Positions 46,589 to 55,270 of a stretch of 64,000 nucleotides of DNA are shown in pieces. The notes under the pieces were generated by a model. It saw only the letters and a program-made list of their open reading frames with translations, was not told the DNA's origin and made no database searches. The position numbers were made by a program, and so were the translations under genes. The stretch covers positions 158,853 through 222,852 of the forward strand of contig NZ_VKNW01000009.1 of assembly GCF_007474535.1 (NCBI RefSeq). Direction: 5' to 3'. How positions within the stretch are numbered: position 1 is the first letter of the stretch; each line of letters opens with the position of its first letter. Source of the DNA: Chryseobacterium echinoideorum. Its GTDB lineage: Bacteria; Bacteroidota; Bacteroidia; Flavobacteriales; Weeksellaceae.

Positions 46589-47216
46589 GGCTGCAACTTT
46601 TGTACAACATTTTGGATCAGTTTCAAAACCTCCAAGTGACTAGTGTGTCTTTTGCTTCAAGTTGAGCATTATCTTACTATTTTTTGTGAAAAGGATTAAA
46701 AATTTAACTTCGATTGGTATTCCGGTCGGATTTTTTTTCAAAAAATTTAGATAATTCAGTTCAAATCAGAAACAAATAGGACGAAAAATCATCATTTTTA
46801 GAGAAATTTTGTAGATTTTTATCTACAAAGGTAAATAAATTGCGAAATTTTCATTTTGCGAATAATTTAGTTGTAATAATTTATTAATAAGAATAAATGC
46901 CATGTTTCTCAATTATGTGAAAATTTGCATAAAATTCTGTCTGTTATTTTTGTTATTTTTTGTTCGTAACAAATTGATTTCCTAAGGTTTGCTTTTAAAA
47001 AGAGCATTCCAAAGTATTTGCAGGATAAAAAAATATTTCTACATTTGATTTATAAATATTTCAGCATGATTGTGAAATTTTAAGAAAATATTTATATAAC
47101 GTCAGAATATATTCCATATTGGTTTGATGTCAAAATTACAAATGATGAAGAAGCACAGATCAGAGTATATTCCATGTTTGGTAGTATTAAAATTTAAACC
47201 TTAAATATATTTTATT
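46589..47216. other. 628-bp AT-rich gap before the T6SS island
   Basis: No convincing gene. It holds a 9-bp perfect hairpin tttgtagat/atctacaaa at 46808-46829 and two copies of a ~22-bp sequence, tcagaatatattccatatt (47102 on) and tcagagtatattccatgtt (47159 on), 57-59 bp apart just before hcp1. The paired sites could be regulator binding sites for the island. Confidence 0.5.
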
Positions 47217-47603
47217 ATGTCATTTAAAACCATTTTGGAATACGCAGGAAAAAAGCGTAACGTACTGTCTGTAGAATACGCAATGCTACAGGAAACCGAC
47301 AAAACAGGAAGACCCTCTTCCGTAACCCGTGGAGGCAAAATCTTTATTACAGTAGAAGGCACCGGCGAGACCGATCTTTTTGAATGGATGACCAATTCTT
47401 TCGAGAGAAAAGACGGAAGTGTTAAGTTCACTAAAAGAGACAGCGATGCTACATTAAAGGAGCTTAAATTCAAAGAAGCTTACATCGTAAAATACAACGA
47501 AAACTTTGATGCATCGGGAGATAATCCATTAACAGAGACTTTCGTGCTTTCGGCAAAAGAAATCGAGTTGGGGAATGCTAAGCATACCAATGAGTGGGTA
47601 TAA
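47217..47603 (+). CDS. tssD: T6SS tube protein TssD (Hcp), copy 1
   Basis: 128 residues of the Bacteroidota Hcp family, forming the stacked hexameric tube that carries effectors. Recognised from the MSFKTILEYAGKKRNVLSVEY start, the RGGKIFITVEGTGETDLFEWM strand pair and the ASGDNPLTETFVLSAKEIELG C-terminal strands. First gene of the T6SS island. Hcp2 (47776) is its close paralogue. Confidence 0.93.
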   Translation: MSFKTILEYAGKKRNVLSVEYAMLQETDKTGRPSSVTRGGKIFITVEGTGETDLFEWMTNSFERKDGSVKFTKRDSDATLKELKFKEAYIVKYNENFDASGDNPLTETFVLSAKEIELGNAKHTNEWV

Positions 47604-47775
47604 TCCTTATTCAGAAACAAATCCATTAAAATTCTTTGATTCAAATTAATCTTATTGTATAGATAGGGATTAGATTGTATTGATTTCAATTGTGTTCTTA
47701 TCACGTATAATTTCATTTTGGTTCAAAGATTTTAAAAACACAAATTCTATTCATAACAATTAAAATTTTACAATT

Positions 47776-48162
47776 ATGTCATTTAAATCCATATTAAAAG
47801 TATCCGGAAAAAGCTATAACGTATTAAGCATAAACTATGGTTTATTCCAGGAAACAGATGCTACGGGAAGGCCTTCTACCATTACAAGAGGCGGAAAAAT
47901 AGATATCACCGTTGAAAGTACCGGTGAGACCGATTTGTTTGAATGGATGACCAATTCGTTCGAGAGAAAAGACGGAAGCGTTGTGTTCTACAAAAGAGAC
48001 ACCGAGGCTACGTTGAAAGAGCTTAAATTTTCAGAAGCTTATCTGGTAAAGCACAAAGAGAAATTTGATGCATCCGGAGATAATCCTCTTACGGAAACCT
48101 TCACTATTTCTGCAAGAGAGCTTGAGATGGGAACAGGCAAGTACATCAATGAGTGGGTGTAA
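47776..48162 (+). CDS. tssD: T6SS tube protein TssD (Hcp), copy 2
   Basis: 128 residues, very similar to copy 1: both share ETDLFEWMTNSFERKDGS and ASGDNPLTETF and end NEWV, with changes mainly in surface strands. Separate from copy 1 by a 172-bp gap and followed by a terminator-like hairpin, so its transcript may be distinct from hcp3-vgrG. Confidence 0.93.
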   Translation: MSFKSILKVSGKSYNVLSINYGLFQETDATGRPSTITRGGKIDITVESTGETDLFEWMTNSFERKDGSVVFYKRDTEATLKELKFSEAYLVKHKEKFDASGDNPLTETFTISARELEMGTGKYINEWV

Positions 48163-48176
48163 GCCATTGAGCTAAG

Positions 48177-48212
48177 AAAATGGGTAATACGATTATATTG
48201 CCCATTTTTTTC
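48177..48212 (+). terminator. Terminator between hcp2 and hcp3
   Basis: aaaatgggtaat / attgcccatttt (48177-48188, 48197-48208, one G-T pair) followed by Ts. Confidence 0.8.
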
Positions 48213-48302
48213 TTTTCATAAGAAGTGTAATGTGATAGATGAAAACAAGTTATCTAATTTTCAAATTATCTCATTCTCAAATTAATCCATTAATAAAAAA
48301 AT

Positions 48303-48692
48303 ATGTCCTTTTTATCAAAACTAGAATTAGACGGCAACACCTACAATATTTTGGAGTGTAAATATAACTTCATCCAGCCTGTTGACGGCACCGGAAAGCC
48401 GAAAGGGATGCCTAAAGGTGGAGACATCATCATCAAAATCGAAAGCACGGGAAACCCTGAGCTTTTGGGCTGGATGCTGGATCATAATCAGATGAAAAAC
48501 GGCAAAATTATTTTCTACCGAAGAGATGCGATGAGCAAACTTCAGGAGCTGAATTTTGAAAAAGCATACTGCATAGAATTTACGGAATGCTTCAACGGAC
48601 TTGACAGCCAGCCTCTGCAAATAGAAATGCGTCTGATTGCCAAAAAATTCAACATCAACGGAGCGATGCACGAAAAACAGTGGCTGGAATAA
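48303..48692 (+). CDS. tssD: T6SS tube protein TssD (Hcp), divergent copy 3
   Basis: 129 residues with the same fold signature (SFLSKLELDGNTYNILECKY, GGDIIIKIESTGNPELLGWM, IEMRLIAKKFNINGAMHEKQW) but far from copies 1 and 2. The FERKDGS loop is replaced by HNQMKNGK. It lies 143 bp before vgrG and may cap or match that spike or its cargo, while copies 1 and 2 form the bulk tube; this is inference. Confidence 0.9.
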   Translation: MSFLSKLELDGNTYNILECKYNFIQPVDGTGKPKGMPKGGDIIIKIESTGNPELLGWMLDHNQMKNGKIIFYRRDAMSKLQELNFEKAYCIEFTECFNGLDSQPLQIEMRLIAKKFNINGAMHEKQWLE

Positions 48693-48835
48693 TGATCATT
48701 GATTGATAATTAATGATTTATCTGAATTCTTGTGAATAATTAAATCATAAATTATAAACTTTTAAGGTATTGAATTTCAGTCCATCAACTGACAACCAAA
48801 AACTATCAACTACTTACCATCAATAATAAAATAGT

Positions 48836-50734
48836 ATGGAAAACCAAGATTTTTCGACCATATTCGGCACTTCGCGCAGATTTGAAGACTGGCTTCACGA
48901 CAAAACAAATCCTCTCGTTTATTGTTTGTTGACTTTAGACGGCAAAGAGTTTATCCGTAAAAACAGTTACACGGTAGAATTGAGCCAGAAAACCAATGAC
49001 CACGACAGCTTTACGATCGTCGTTCCGGATGATGCCTTAGACACTTTTAAAGGCTATGTGATGGAGAATTCCAAAAATTTGCTTGGAAAAGAAATAGGAA
49101 TTACCTATTGGCGTTTTGGTACAACTCAGCATTATTTTAGAGGCATTATCGGCAAGATCAGAAACAAAAAAGACGAAGGCGGAGGTTATGGGGATCTTCA
49201 TATTACAGGTTATGCACCAAGTATTTTGCTGGAAAGCGGAAAAGACTGCCAGAGTTTTGAAGACAAAACGCTGGAGCAGATCATCAAACAGGTTACCGAA
49301 GAATATCCACAGGAAGCCAAAGTAGAAGTTTCCTCCGATCATCTTAATGAATATAATAAAAAAGCCTTTCCTTACACAGTTCAGTACAAAGAATCCGATT
49401 ACGAGTTTATCAAAAGACTCGCCATCCGTCACGGAGAATATTTCTATTACAATGGTGAAAAACTCATCTTCGGAAACACGGTACAACCTATTTTGAAATT
49501 GGGCGAAAATGTAGATTTGATTGATGTTGAATTTGAAATGCGGATGCAGGCTCAGGAATTTAGTTTCACAAGTTACGACACCCAAAGCGGATCTAAAATA
49601 GAAAAAGACAGTAATGGTGCAAGAAGCGAATTTAAGGAAAGTCCGTTTCAGGTGATCGCCACCAATGCTTCTAAAAACGTGTTCAAGAAGAAACCTAAAA
49701 TGCACTTCAATCATACGGGAATCCACGACGGTTCGGAAGCTCAGCTGGAAGAAGCTGTAAGATTGGAGAAAGAAAAGCGTGAAAACCTGATGCAGGTAAA
49801 AGGCAGAAGCAAAACTCCGGAACTTAAGATTGGCGGAAGAGCGCAACTTTCCGACATCAACGGCAAAGCGATGGAAACTTACAGGATTATAGAAATCAAG
49901 CACGTTTACGAACCGGGCGATTATTATAACGAGTTTGTCGGCATCCCGGATTTGTTCAATGCAGCACCATACATCGACACCGAAGCTGTACCGAAAGGAG
50001 AAGAACAGCCTGCAAGAGTTATGGATAACAACGACCCAACTGGAGCGGGAAGAGTGCGAGTACAGTTTCCTTGGCAGGAAGAAAAAGGACAGAAAACGCC
50101 GTGGATTAGATTGATTCAGCCACATTCCGGAGCGGGCAAAGGTTTTCATTTTATCCCTGAGATTGGGGAAGAAGTTTTGGTAAGCCACGAATCACAAAAT
50201 GCAGAGAAGCCTTTTGTGATGGGAACGCAGTATAATGGATCTGAAACGAGTTCTTATCACACAAGTGGAAACGACAAGAAAGTAATTCATACCCGAAGTG
50301 GAACAAAAATTATTCTCAACGATGCCGAAGGTTCAGTTTTCATAGAAGACCCGAGTGGAAATACTTATTTGATGGATGGACAGGGGAATATTAATGTGAA
50401 TGCGCCTAAAAACTTTACATTAAATGCAGGAGAAAACATTACTATGACAGCAGGGCAAAACATATTATCTACAGCAAAGATTAATATTGTCTCCAATGCA
50501 GGGATTAATATGATAGATACAGCAGGAAAAGATATTATGCAGTTAGCAACGGGGAATATTCACGAATCATCAGATAAAAGAACGGAGATCTCTGAAAACG
50601 AAAGAAATGTGCAATCTAAAAAAAGTGATTCTTATGCTGAAAAAGTTACGGTAGTAAGTACAAAAGAAAATATGATTCTGCAAAGTGAAAAAACGGTAAA
50701 ATCCCAAAGTGGAGAAGAAGGAAACTCGCATTAA
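48836..50734 (+). CDS. vgrG: T6SS spike protein VgrG (TssI)
   Basis: 632 residues. N-terminal gp27-like base (to ~370: SYTVELSQKTNDHDSFTIVV, YFRGIIGKIRNK, VQYKESDYEFIKRLAIRHGE), gp5-like OB fold (ARVMDNNDPTGAGRVRVQFP, PWIRLIQPHSGAGKGFHFIP, EIGEEVLVSHE) and a repetitive beta-helix spike (GNINVNAPKNFTLNAGENIT onward). No enzymatic extension is fused; the end is hydrophilic. Effector 1 starts 11 bp downstream, so spike and cargo are likely co-translated. Confidence 0.95.
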   Translation: MENQDFSTIFGTSRRFEDWLHDKTNPLVYCLLTLDGKEFIRKNSYTVELSQKTNDHDSFTIVVPDDALDTFKGYVMENSKNLLGKEIGITYWRFGTTQHYFRGIIGKIRNKKDEGGGYGDLHITGYAPSILLESGKDCQSFEDKTLEQIIKQVTEEYPQEAKVEVSSDHLNEYNKKAFPYTVQYKESDYEFIKRLAIRHGEYFYYNGEKLIFGNTVQPILKLGENVDLIDVEFEMRMQAQEFSFTSYDTQSGSKIEKDSNGARSEFKESPFQVIATNASKNVFKKKPKMHFNHTGIHDGSEAQLEEAVRLEKEKRENLMQVKGRSKTPELKIGGRAQLSDINGKAMETYRIIEIKHVYEPGDYYNEFVGIPDLFNAAPYIDTEAVPKGEEQPARVMDNNDPTGAGRVRVQFPWQEEKGQKTPWIRLIQPHSGAGKGFHFIPEIGEEVLVSHESQNAEKPFVMGTQYNGSETSSYHTSGNDKKVIHTRSGTKIILNDAEGSVFIEDPSGNTYLMDGQGNINVNAPKNFTLNAGENITMTAGQNILSTAKINIVSNAGINMIDTAGKDIMQLATGNIHESSDKRTEISENERNVQSKKSDSYAEKVTVVSTKENMILQSEKTVKSQSGEEGNSH

Positions 50735-50745
50735 ATATTTCTGGT

Positions 50746-51765
50746 ATGGCTATTATAAAAAATGCTAAAAATATAAACATTGTAGTTAAAGATACCTATA
50801 CTTCCATAAGTAAGGTTTCTTATGAAGAGTCTGAAGAAGTGATTATTGAAGCTCTACAAGACGACTTAGGACTTATCAGCCAGAAAAAAGTAGTAAAACA
50901 GGGATTTGGAAAGGAAAGTGAAGTTGATAAAAATCAAGAAGAGATAAGTAGTAATGTCTTAGGAGAAAAAGAAGATGTTTTTTTATTTTTATTTTTCTAT
51001 ATAGATGAGGATCATAAAGGAAAACATATGATTTCAGAATCCTGTCAAACTCGTTTAAAAAATTTAAAAAAAATATCTTGGTATGATGGAAAAAAATATA
51101 AGGCATTTAGTATTCCAATTCAATCTGTTGATGAAATTCTAGAGCAAATACCTATAATTGTAAAAAAACATTCGGAATCCGATACGAAAAGGGTTGTTAT
51201 GGCAGAAATTGGTGTTTTTTCTCATGCGGCAGGTGATGGTCCAATCTCTTATAATAAAGAAGTGATCAATTGTCCTATAAGTGGATGGCCACAACAAATG
51301 GATATGTGCGGTTGGGAACAAATTGATGTTTTATGGTCACCAAGTGGTAAATGTGTGTTTTATGGTTGTAACACTGGAAATCCAAGTGCATCAAAGAATT
51401 TTGCACAAAATATTTCCAATTTATCCAATTTTAAAGATGTTGAAGTTTGGGGACAATCTACATCATCTTTTCCGTCATTTTACCCTGATTATCGTGTTAC
51501 AAGTGCAGCAAGAAGTATAGATGGAGATTATAGTGGAGGAATTATTGAGAATGGCTTGGGATGGGATATAAGAGGAAATACATATCAAGTAGCAGGCAAT
51601 AAAGGAGAGGGTAAAAAATCTATTAGCTATAGACCCGACAAATCATCACTAACAGAAGAAGAATTAAAAAAGGGAGGATATCCAAAAGCTAATGTAATGA
51701 ATTGCTATAAAAATGGAACACTTATCAAATCATCACATCAAGGAGTATTTAATGACCATCGTTAA
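50746..51765 (+). CDS. Candidate T6SS effector 1, caspase-like cysteine peptidase
   Basis: 339 residues. The N-terminal ~55 residues (VVKDTYTSISKVSYEESEEV, IIEALQDDLGLISQKKV) repeat strands that read like an add-on to the VgrG beta-helix. The rest carries a His and a Cys motif: H160 in EIGVFSHAAGDGP and C208 in CVFYGCNTGNPSASKNFAQ, followed by VEVWGQSTSSFPSF. This order and spacing suggest a caspase/CHAT-like peptidase. No signal peptide, as for T6SS cargo. The fold is inference. Two paralogous lipoproteins follow, suggesting a periplasmic target. Confidence 0.6.
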   Translation: MAIIKNAKNINIVVKDTYTSISKVSYEESEEVIIEALQDDLGLISQKKVVKQGFGKESEVDKNQEEISSNVLGEKEDVFLFLFFYIDEDHKGKHMISESCQTRLKNLKKISWYDGKKYKAFSIPIQSVDEILEQIPIIVKKHSESDTKRVVMAEIGVFSHAAGDGPISYNKEVINCPISGWPQQMDMCGWEQIDVLWSPSGKCVFYGCNTGNPSASKNFAQNISNLSNFKDVEVWGQSTSSFPSFYPDYRVTSAARSIDGDYSGGIIENGLGWDIRGNTYQVAGNKGEGKKSISYRPDKSSLTEEELKKGGYPKANVMNCYKNGTLIKSSHQGVFNDHR

Positions 51766-51767
51766 AT
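51720..51767 (+). repeat. 48-bp direct repeat, copy 1 (effector 1 tail plus immunity start)
   Basis: acttatcaaatcatcacatc and the following 28 bases recur exactly at 52321-52368. This copy encodes the last effector residues (LIKSSHQGVFNDHR) and the overlapping MTIVK leader start. Confidence 0.9.
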
Positions 51768-52245
51768 GTTTTTTTTATTATTAAATATAAATTGTAACAG
51801 TATGAATGAAAATAATTTTGAAGTTATTGGAAACAATGAGTTATTAAAAGATGTAAAAGTCAATTGCACTTTTACCATTTATAAAAACGAAAATATTACA
51901 TATGAAACAAAAACTTTGCTATATAATGGTGAATCTATTGTTATTCCTTATGATGAGTCATATAGCTTTTATGAATTTCATATATCATATAAAGATAATT
52001 TTGTTGAAAGTTTTAGGATGGAAAATATATTCAGAAATGCATATGATCAAATCAATCATCTTTATTTAGAAAGAAATAAAAATGATGAAATACTCTTTTG
52101 GTTTGTAGGAAGAAAAGCAGATGTAGGTAGTAATGATGTATACAAGAAGATACTAATTCCTAAAGATATTTATATGAAAAAAAATCTCATAATTACTAAA
52201 GAAGATTTGAAAAAATATAACAATCGTTTTTACAGTCGTTATTAG
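51766..52245 (+). CDS. Candidate immunity lipoprotein 1 (leader interrupted)
   Basis: The frame from 51766 encodes MFFLLLNINCNSMNENNFEV, 159 residues. The natural start is probably the ATG at 51752, overlapping the effector stop as in the paralogue at 52353: it reads MTIVKCFF, but the run of eight Ts (51769-51776) puts it out of frame; nine Ts would give MTIVKCFFLLLNINCNS, a proper lipoprotein leader. The mature part is about 140 residues (HISYKDNFVESFRMENIFRN, NHLYLERNKNDEILFWFVGR) and related to immunity lipoprotein 2. Confidence 0.6.
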   Translation: MFFLLLNINCNSMNENNFEVIGNNELLKDVKVNCTFTIYKNENITYETKTLLYNGESIVIPYDESYSFYEFHISYKDNFVESFRMENIFRNAYDQINHLYLERNKNDEILFWFVGRKADVGSNDVYKKILIPKDIYMKKNLIITKEDLKKYNNRFYSRY

Positions 52246-52320
52246 CTCTATTTAAAAATAGAGTAAGATATATAAGGTAATAAAATTTTTCTCCATTTCA
52301 AAAATGAAAAAAAATGGTGT

Positions 52321-52368
52321 ACTTATCAAATCATCACATCAAGGAGTATTTAATGACCATCGTTAAAT
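52321..52368 (+). repeat. 48-bp direct repeat, copy 2 (orphan effector tail)
   Basis: Identical to 51720-51767. Here, in frame with the aaaaaaaatggt before it, it encodes KNGVLIKSSHQGVFNDHR-stop with no effector in front, so it is the leftover 3' end of a lost effector 1 paralogue, still overlapping the start of its lipoprotein gene. Confidence 0.85.
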
Positions 52369-52850
52369 CTCTAATTTTATTAATGTTATTAGTTATAAAT
52401 CAATCATGTAAAAAAATGGACAATCAGGAATTTAAAGTATTCGGAGATGCAGAATTATTAAACAACACAAAGATAACTATTGTTGAAGTAGGAGATTTTG
52501 ATTCTGAAAAAATAAGAACCTTATTATTTTTTGGGAGGAGAATGAAATTGAAGCCAGAAACCGAAGTAGGAGTAGTATATAAAATCTATATATCCTATAA
52601 AGATTCAGTGGTAAATGTGTTGAAATTTGATAATGTAATGAGAAATGCAAATGATCATATAAATCATTTGTATTTAGAAAAAGAAAAAGATATAATAAAT
52701 ATAATATATGTTGGAAGAGAATCGGAAATTAGGAGCAAAAAAGGTTTTTACAAAATTTTAATACCAGTAGAAGATTTTTACAAGCAAGAAGGTATCATAA
52801 AAAATGAAGATAAAGAAAAGGCAAAAAAATTACTTTTTGATATTTATTGA
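52353..52850 (+). CDS. Candidate immunity lipoprotein 2
   Basis: 165 residues from the ATG at 52353 inside the 48-bp repeat; the frame is open 13 codons further up, but MTIVKSLILLMLLVINQSC is a full lipoprotein leader (Cys at residue 19). The mature part resembles lipoprotein 1: EFKVFGDAELLNNTKI, YISYKDSVVNVLKFDNVMRN, INHLYLEKEKD, FYKILIPVEDFY. Probably the immunity protein of a lost effector 1 variant, kept as an orphan. Confidence 0.65.
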   Translation: MTIVKSLILLMLLVINQSCKKMDNQEFKVFGDAELLNNTKITIVEVGDFDSEKIRTLLFFGRRMKLKPETEVGVVYKIYISYKDSVVNVLKFDNVMRNANDHINHLYLEKEKDIINIIYVGRESEIRSKKGFYKILIPVEDFYKQEGIIKNEDKEKAKKLLFDIY

Positions 52851-52859
52851 TATTGACCT

Positions 52860-53514
52860 ATGAGGCAAATTGTATGGATAGTAATTCTATTATCGAATAT
52901 TTCATGTATATAAAAAAAGTATGGAAATTAAATATACTTCTATGAATGACATATATGCAAATTATGTTTTTAATTATAAGGATAACGTAGAGGGTATACA
53001 ACAAATTAATGATTTTGCAGAAAAGGATATTCAAGAATCAAAAAAAGTAAGAGATTCAATAATGCATCATATACAAACTCTTACTAAAGAAGAAGCCGAT
53101 ATATACATATCTTCTCAAAGCCTTCCTATTTCTGCGGGAAATATTTTATTTTATAAAACTGTAGGAAGCTTTGAAGGAGAGCCAGAGCAAGAAGATTTGC
53201 TTATAGAATACGTATTAGATGAAGATAATTTCCGTATAAAAGATATTAGTATTCCCAAAATAAAATCTACAAATTTCCCATTAATAGTAAATATAAAAGA
53301 ACAAAATTCAGGAAAAAGTATTTTGAAAATTGACAAAATAGATTTTACAATGCAGGAAATGAGGTTGTTAAAGGAAGAGATAGATAAATTGGGATATCAT
53401 AAAAATTTGGAAAACTATGTATATGAAATAATAAATAATAATGACAGTCTTTTAATGACTTTTTTGTTTGAACAAAAAGGGAAATATTTTAAACTCTATT
53501 TTGATAATAAGTAA
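52860..53514 (+). pseudogene. Periplasmic protein with leader out of frame, candidate immunity protein
   Basis: ATG at 52860 opens the lipoprotein leader MRQIVWIVILLSNISCI and meets TAA at 52911. The body continues in the next frame from 52921 (MEIKYTSMNDIYANYVFNY) for 197 codons: helical start with IQESKKVRDSIMHHIQ, then beta strands to FEQKGKYFKLYFDNK. One base of insertion in tgtatata would explain it; a reading SCNKKSMEIKY would restore the join. If only the body is made it is cytoplasmic. No family recognised. Confidence 0.5.
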
Positions 53515-53546
53515 TCTTGTTATATAACCCTAAAAAAAGAATTAGT

Positions 53547-54791
53547 ATGCCACCAGGATTAGTATATGATAAGAAAAAAGAAATAAAAAGGAAAGCTCTC
53601 ACCAAATATTTTGATGAAGGATATTGGACAGATGAAAATGACAAACCAATCAAAGAAGCTTTTTTGGGTGATACCGTAAGGTTTCATGTTAAGATGAAAA
53701 ATAGAAATGAAGATGAAAAAAATATAGCATTCAGATTGCTTGATTCGGATACAAAAGAAGGTGGAGGAAATGAATCAATAGAAATAGGAAATGATGAAAA
53801 AGGATATCATATTATCAATTACTATAAAATTGAAAATAATGATAAAGTTATTGTACCTATTAAATTAAATGAACAGGGAAAATTAGCAGAATTGATTAAT
53901 AATGAAGAAGACAAAACATTAGAATTATTTTACGCATGTAGTTATAGTAATGAAAATGTTGACTTGCCTTTTGATTCTAGTGATTATTTGAAGGTTTCTG
54001 TAAAAATTAATTATGGTGGAGCTTTTTTATTTATTCTTACAGATGAGTTATTACCATCTGGAAAAATTGTTAGAAAAGTTGTAGTTCCACCTCCTCAAAC
54101 AATTTTTGATTACTTTAAGAGTAATAAATTTGAGATGTTCGGAATGTCTCCTCCTAATCCTCTAGCTGACATATCAATAGGACAACATGCTTATGGTTTA
54201 AATCAGAGTCCTTATTTATCTGGAAGTACATTGCCACATGGAGCGCCAAATATTACTGGTTCTCCACAATATATTGATATTAAAAAAGCAGAAGCAGCAG
54301 GTTGTAAAATATATTCTACTGAAGAAATAGTCGCTGATTTAAAAAGGTTACAAGAACAAGCTCCTTCTCCTAAAGAAAAAGTAAGATTGGAAAAAGTAAT
54401 TAATGCTGTTTCAAATACGGAAAAAGAAGTATTAATAAAAGGAGAAATACCAGCCAATGCAATTAAATCTTCTACATCAATAAAAATAACAAAGGGCTTA
54501 AGAGTATTTAATGTCATTGGTATTGTTATAACAGCTTATGAACTTGAACAAGCAACAGAAAAATCAATAAGTCAAAATTCAATTAAACCAATAGCGGCAG
54601 AAACAATTCGACAAGTTGGAGGATGGGGAGGTGCAATTGCGGGAGCTAAAATAGGAGCTATAGGAGGGGCGGCTGTAGGTATAGAGACAGGACCTGGAGC
54701 TATTATTACAGGTGCGGTTGGTGCAATCATATTTGGAACTGCGGGATATTTTGGTGCGGATTGGGTGGCTGATTATATAGATGAAAACTAA
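53547..54791 (+). CDS. Candidate T6SS effector 2 with shared loading module and glycine-zipper tail
   Basis: 414 residues from ATG 53547 (a TTG 30 bp up is in frame). Residues ~1-155 share a module with effector 3: LTKYFDEGYWTDENDKPIKE, GDTVRFHVKMKN, LELFYACSYSNENVDLP. The middle has SPYLSGSTLPHGAPNITGSP and NTEKEVLIKGEIPANAI (E292, E294), reminiscent of the S-T-S and E-x-E motifs of ADP-ribosyltransferases. The last ~60 residues are a Gly-zipper hydrophobic segment (GGWGGAIAGAKIGAIGGAA). The activity is a weak inference; a pore-former is the alternative. A cytoplasmic candidate immunity gene follows. Confidence 0.55.
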   Translation: MPPGLVYDKKKEIKRKALTKYFDEGYWTDENDKPIKEAFLGDTVRFHVKMKNRNEDEKNIAFRLLDSDTKEGGGNESIEIGNDEKGYHIINYYKIENNDKVIVPIKLNEQGKLAELINNEEDKTLELFYACSYSNENVDLPFDSSDYLKVSVKINYGGAFLFILTDELLPSGKIVRKVVVPPPQTIFDYFKSNKFEMFGMSPPNPLADISIGQHAYGLNQSPYLSGSTLPHGAPNITGSPQYIDIKKAEAAGCKIYSTEEIVADLKRLQEQAPSPKEKVRLEKVINAVSNTEKEVLIKGEIPANAIKSSTSIKITKGLRVFNVIGIVITAYELEQATEKSISQNSIKPIAAETIRQVGGWGGAIAGAKIGAIGGAAVGIETGPGAIITGAVGAIIFGTAGYFGADWVADYIDEN

Positions 54792-54803
54792 AATTGTTTG
54801 AGT

Positions 54804-55241
54804 ATGTTAAGTTTATTTTCAAAAAAACATTGGTATCATTTTTACTTACCTGTAGAGCTAATAAATAGATTACCTGAAATATCTACCAGCGAATTAGAGA
54901 GATTTTTGCTAATTGAAAATATTAATTTTGTAAAAATCAATATTCAAAAAATTACAAATAATTTAGATTATGTTGGTATAAGTTTTAGAACAGAAAATGA
55001 ACTAATATTATTCAAAAATTATGTTTCACAATTCAAAGAATTACTTCCTCCATGGTTTGTATTTCCAGAAGTATTTCAAGGGTCACCAAGATGGAATCAA
55101 GGATATCAGGAACACTATTGTATCAATAACTGGCTCCCTTACTGGAAGAAGCTCAATAAGATAGAAAAGGAAAAATATCTTTTTAAGTATGATTGTCCTA
55201 ATGAGTGGAAAACCTGGTTTATAAATAACAATATGTTATAA
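54804..55241 (+). CDS. Candidate cytoplasmic immunity protein for effector 2
   Basis: 145 residues from ATG 54804, 12 bp after effector 2. No signal peptide or membrane helix; Trp- and Tyr-rich C-terminus (SPRWNQGYQEHYCINNWLPY, EWKTWFINNN). No family recognised. Its lack of an export signal, unlike the lipoproteins around it, would fit an effector that acts in the cytoplasm. Confidence 0.55.
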   Translation: MLSLFSKKHWYHFYLPVELINRLPEISTSELERFLLIENINFVKINIQKITNNLDYVGISFRTENELILFKNYVSQFKELLPPWFVFPEVFQGSPRWNQGYQEHYCINNWLPYWKKLNKIEKEKYLFKYDCPNEWKTWFINNNML

Positions 55242-55270
55242 CAAGAATTATTGGTGAAAAATTAAGTTAT

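Noticed and set aside
46808..46829. 9-bp perfect hairpin as a terminator or riboswitch
   Set aside because: No T run, no gene ending nearby, and no riboswitch pattern recognised; kept only as a note in the gap entry.
49037..50188. Long minus-strand ORF (383 codons) opposite vgrG
   Set aside because: Its product is rich in Phe, Ser and Cys without domains, and the plus strand is a clear VgrG; it is an antisense shadow.
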